From NCBI RefSeq assembly GCF_012844305.1, contig NZ_JABANE010000009.1:62001-126000 (forward strand): a stretch of DNA of 64,000 nucleotides, read 5' to 3'. The stretch comes from Flammeovirga aprica JL-4 (lineage in GTDB: Bacteria; Bacteroidota; Bacteroidia; Cytophagales; Flammeovirgaceae). Each line of letters begins with the position of its first letter. Position 1 is the first letter of the stretch. Positions 63,030-64,000 of this stretch are shown in pieces. Below the pieces are notes generated by a model that worked only from the letters and a program-made list of their open reading frames with translations, searched no databases and was not told the origin of the DNA. The translations under genes were made by a program, and so were the position numbers.

Positions 63030-64000
63030 ATGTACAAAGAGACTTTCCTTAATTTAATAGAGAAAGACAAAAATATTCCTTTTTTTATAATTGAAAAAGA
63101 GAATTATTCTTTCTTAGAAAGTCACAAAATCCAAAAGATTCTAGGTGTCGGTCTCGAAGGAGATAAGACGGCTAATTTTTTTGAGTTTTGTCCTAAGGCT
63201 TGGCATGGCATTTTTAGAGGTACTTTTCTTGAATTAGAACAGCTTGATTATGGAGCATCTTTAGAACAGAAGCTTTATTATGAAAACGGCACACATCAGA
63301 AAATAGAAATCATTAATGATAAAAAAGCCTTCATTGTCAAATTGCATCGTGAAGGTGATCTAAACAATGATGTATCCTTTTTGAAGTTGACCAATCACCT
63401 TTTATTGAAGTATTCAGATGATGCCATCTTTATTATTGATAAACAACTGAAGGTTTTATTTTATAATAATGCGGCAAAAGATTTGGGTAAAAGGTTGCTA
63501 GGTAAAGTTGAAAACATTACTTCAAAAATGCATTACTTCCTAGAAAAGTACGAGCGTTTGAAGATAGGTGTGAGTGCGGCTTTCAAGGGTGAAGAATTTC
63601 ATTCAGAATTATCTTATTATATACATTCCGGTGAACAAGTTTTCCTGAAGACACATTATCAGCCTATTTATTTACAGGGGCAGGAAGTAGAAGGGTGTTT
63701 GATCAGAAGTAAAGATATCACTACCCGTTCTACCGTTGAGGAAATGTTTAGTTCCATGCTGGAGCAAAGCAATATTGGTTATTCAATCATAGATACTGAT
63801 CTTAAAATTGTAAAAATCAACAAGTATTTAAGGACATTACTTCAGTATTCGGATCATGAAATCATAGGAAAAAAATTCACTGACTTTATACACTCTTCAT
63901 TAAGAGCACATTTCTTAAAGGAGTTTCAACTTATTTTGTCTTCAAGTGAGTTAGAATCACCTCATAAACTTTTTATCGATCTTAGCTGTAAATACGGCAC
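63030..64000 (+). CDS. PAS-domain signalling protein, 3' end missing
   Basis: An open frame from ATG 63030 (MYKETFLNLIEKDKNIPFFI) to the window edge, at least 323 codons with no stop. The translation contains two or three PAS-like repeats: LLLKYSDDAIFIIDKQLKVL then YNNAA near residues 131-155, and SMLEQSNIGYSIIDTDLKIV, followed by HEIIGKKFTDFIH, near 245-290. There is no signal peptide or membrane span so far. It is probably a multi-PAS sensor kinase or similar; the output domain lies outside the window. It diverges from the aldo/keto reductase gene with a 101-nt gap. Confidence 0.8.
   Translation, partial: MYKETFLNLIEKDKNIPFFIIEKENYSFLESHKIQKILGVGLEGDKTANFFEFCPKAWHGIFRGTFLELEQLDYGASLEQKLYYENGTHQKIEIINDKKAFIVKLHREGDLNNDVSFLKLTNHLLLKYSDDAIFIIDKQLKVLFYNNAAKDLGKRLLGKVENITSKMHYFLEKYERLKIGVSAAFKGEEFHSELSYYIHSGEQVFLKTHYQPIYLQGQEVEGCLIRSKDITTRSTVEEMFSSMLEQSNIGYSIIDTDLKIVKINKYLRTLLQYSDHEIIGKKFTDFIHSSLRAHFLKEFQLILSSSELESPHKLFIDLSCKYG

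Overview
The window is 64 kb of an AT-rich chromosome from a member of the Bacteroidota, most likely the Cytophagales (Flammeovirgaceae-like). This placement is inferred from five SusC/SusD outer-membrane pairs, Bacteroidota-restricted families (GWxTD, DUF4296, DUF2911, Bat/aerotolerance VWA proteins), lipoprotein signals followed by acidic residues, and a promoter of the Bacteroidota type (TTTG-N19-TAnnTTTG at 52190-52220). I saw no rRNA, tRNA, CRISPR array, prophage or intact transposase.

Layout. 0.2-1.3 kb: a PAS histidine kinase, converging on a B12-binding radical SAM protein with unusual cysteine spacing (1.4-3.6 kb). 3.9-9.3 kb: a DUF4296 lipoprotein gene diverging from an operon of DUF58, a membrane-anchored Bat-like protein, a BatA-type VWA protein and penicillin-binding protein 2. 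9.5-13.9 kb: two secreted amidohydrolase-like proteins, probably one metal-binding and one degenerate. 14-14.9 kb: a TIGR01777 epimerase. 15.9-42.5 kb: five consecutive susC-susD pairs, the first three clearly recent paralogues, the fifth followed by a small lipoprotein gene. No glycoside hydrolase, protease, sigma/anti-sigma pair or hybrid sensor lies inside this 27-kb array. 42.8-64 kb: mostly housekeeping genes in short operons (guaA; trmH-like plus ArsR; hemC-nuoB-nuoC; a membrane protein, rdgB and GNAT; YciO-like; UDP-glucuronate decarboxylase-like; lipB-aroA; marC-like; GWxTD; hisB; DUF2911; GT51; uvrC; aldo/keto reductase plus Kir channel). A PAS-containing gene runs off the right edge.

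Non-coding structure is the most distinctive part. (1) A 26-29-nt palindromic repeat occurs six times, each time 1-24 nt after a stop codon and always in the same orientation relative to the gene it follows; one copy has a compensatory stem change. (2) A ~150-bp element with imperfect terminal inverted repeats and flanking TA dinucleotides occurs twice, upstream of susC-1 and of the marC-like gene, and looks like a MITE. (3) The susC leaders share a motif, and loci 2 and 3 share a longer leader with a conserved hairpin. (4) In loci 4 and 5 the susC-susD spacer is long and holds a hairpin. (5) Three intrinsic-terminator-like hairpins have no evident gene in front of them and may end small RNAs.

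All assignments come from reading the sequence and translations by eye. No database or folding programme was run.
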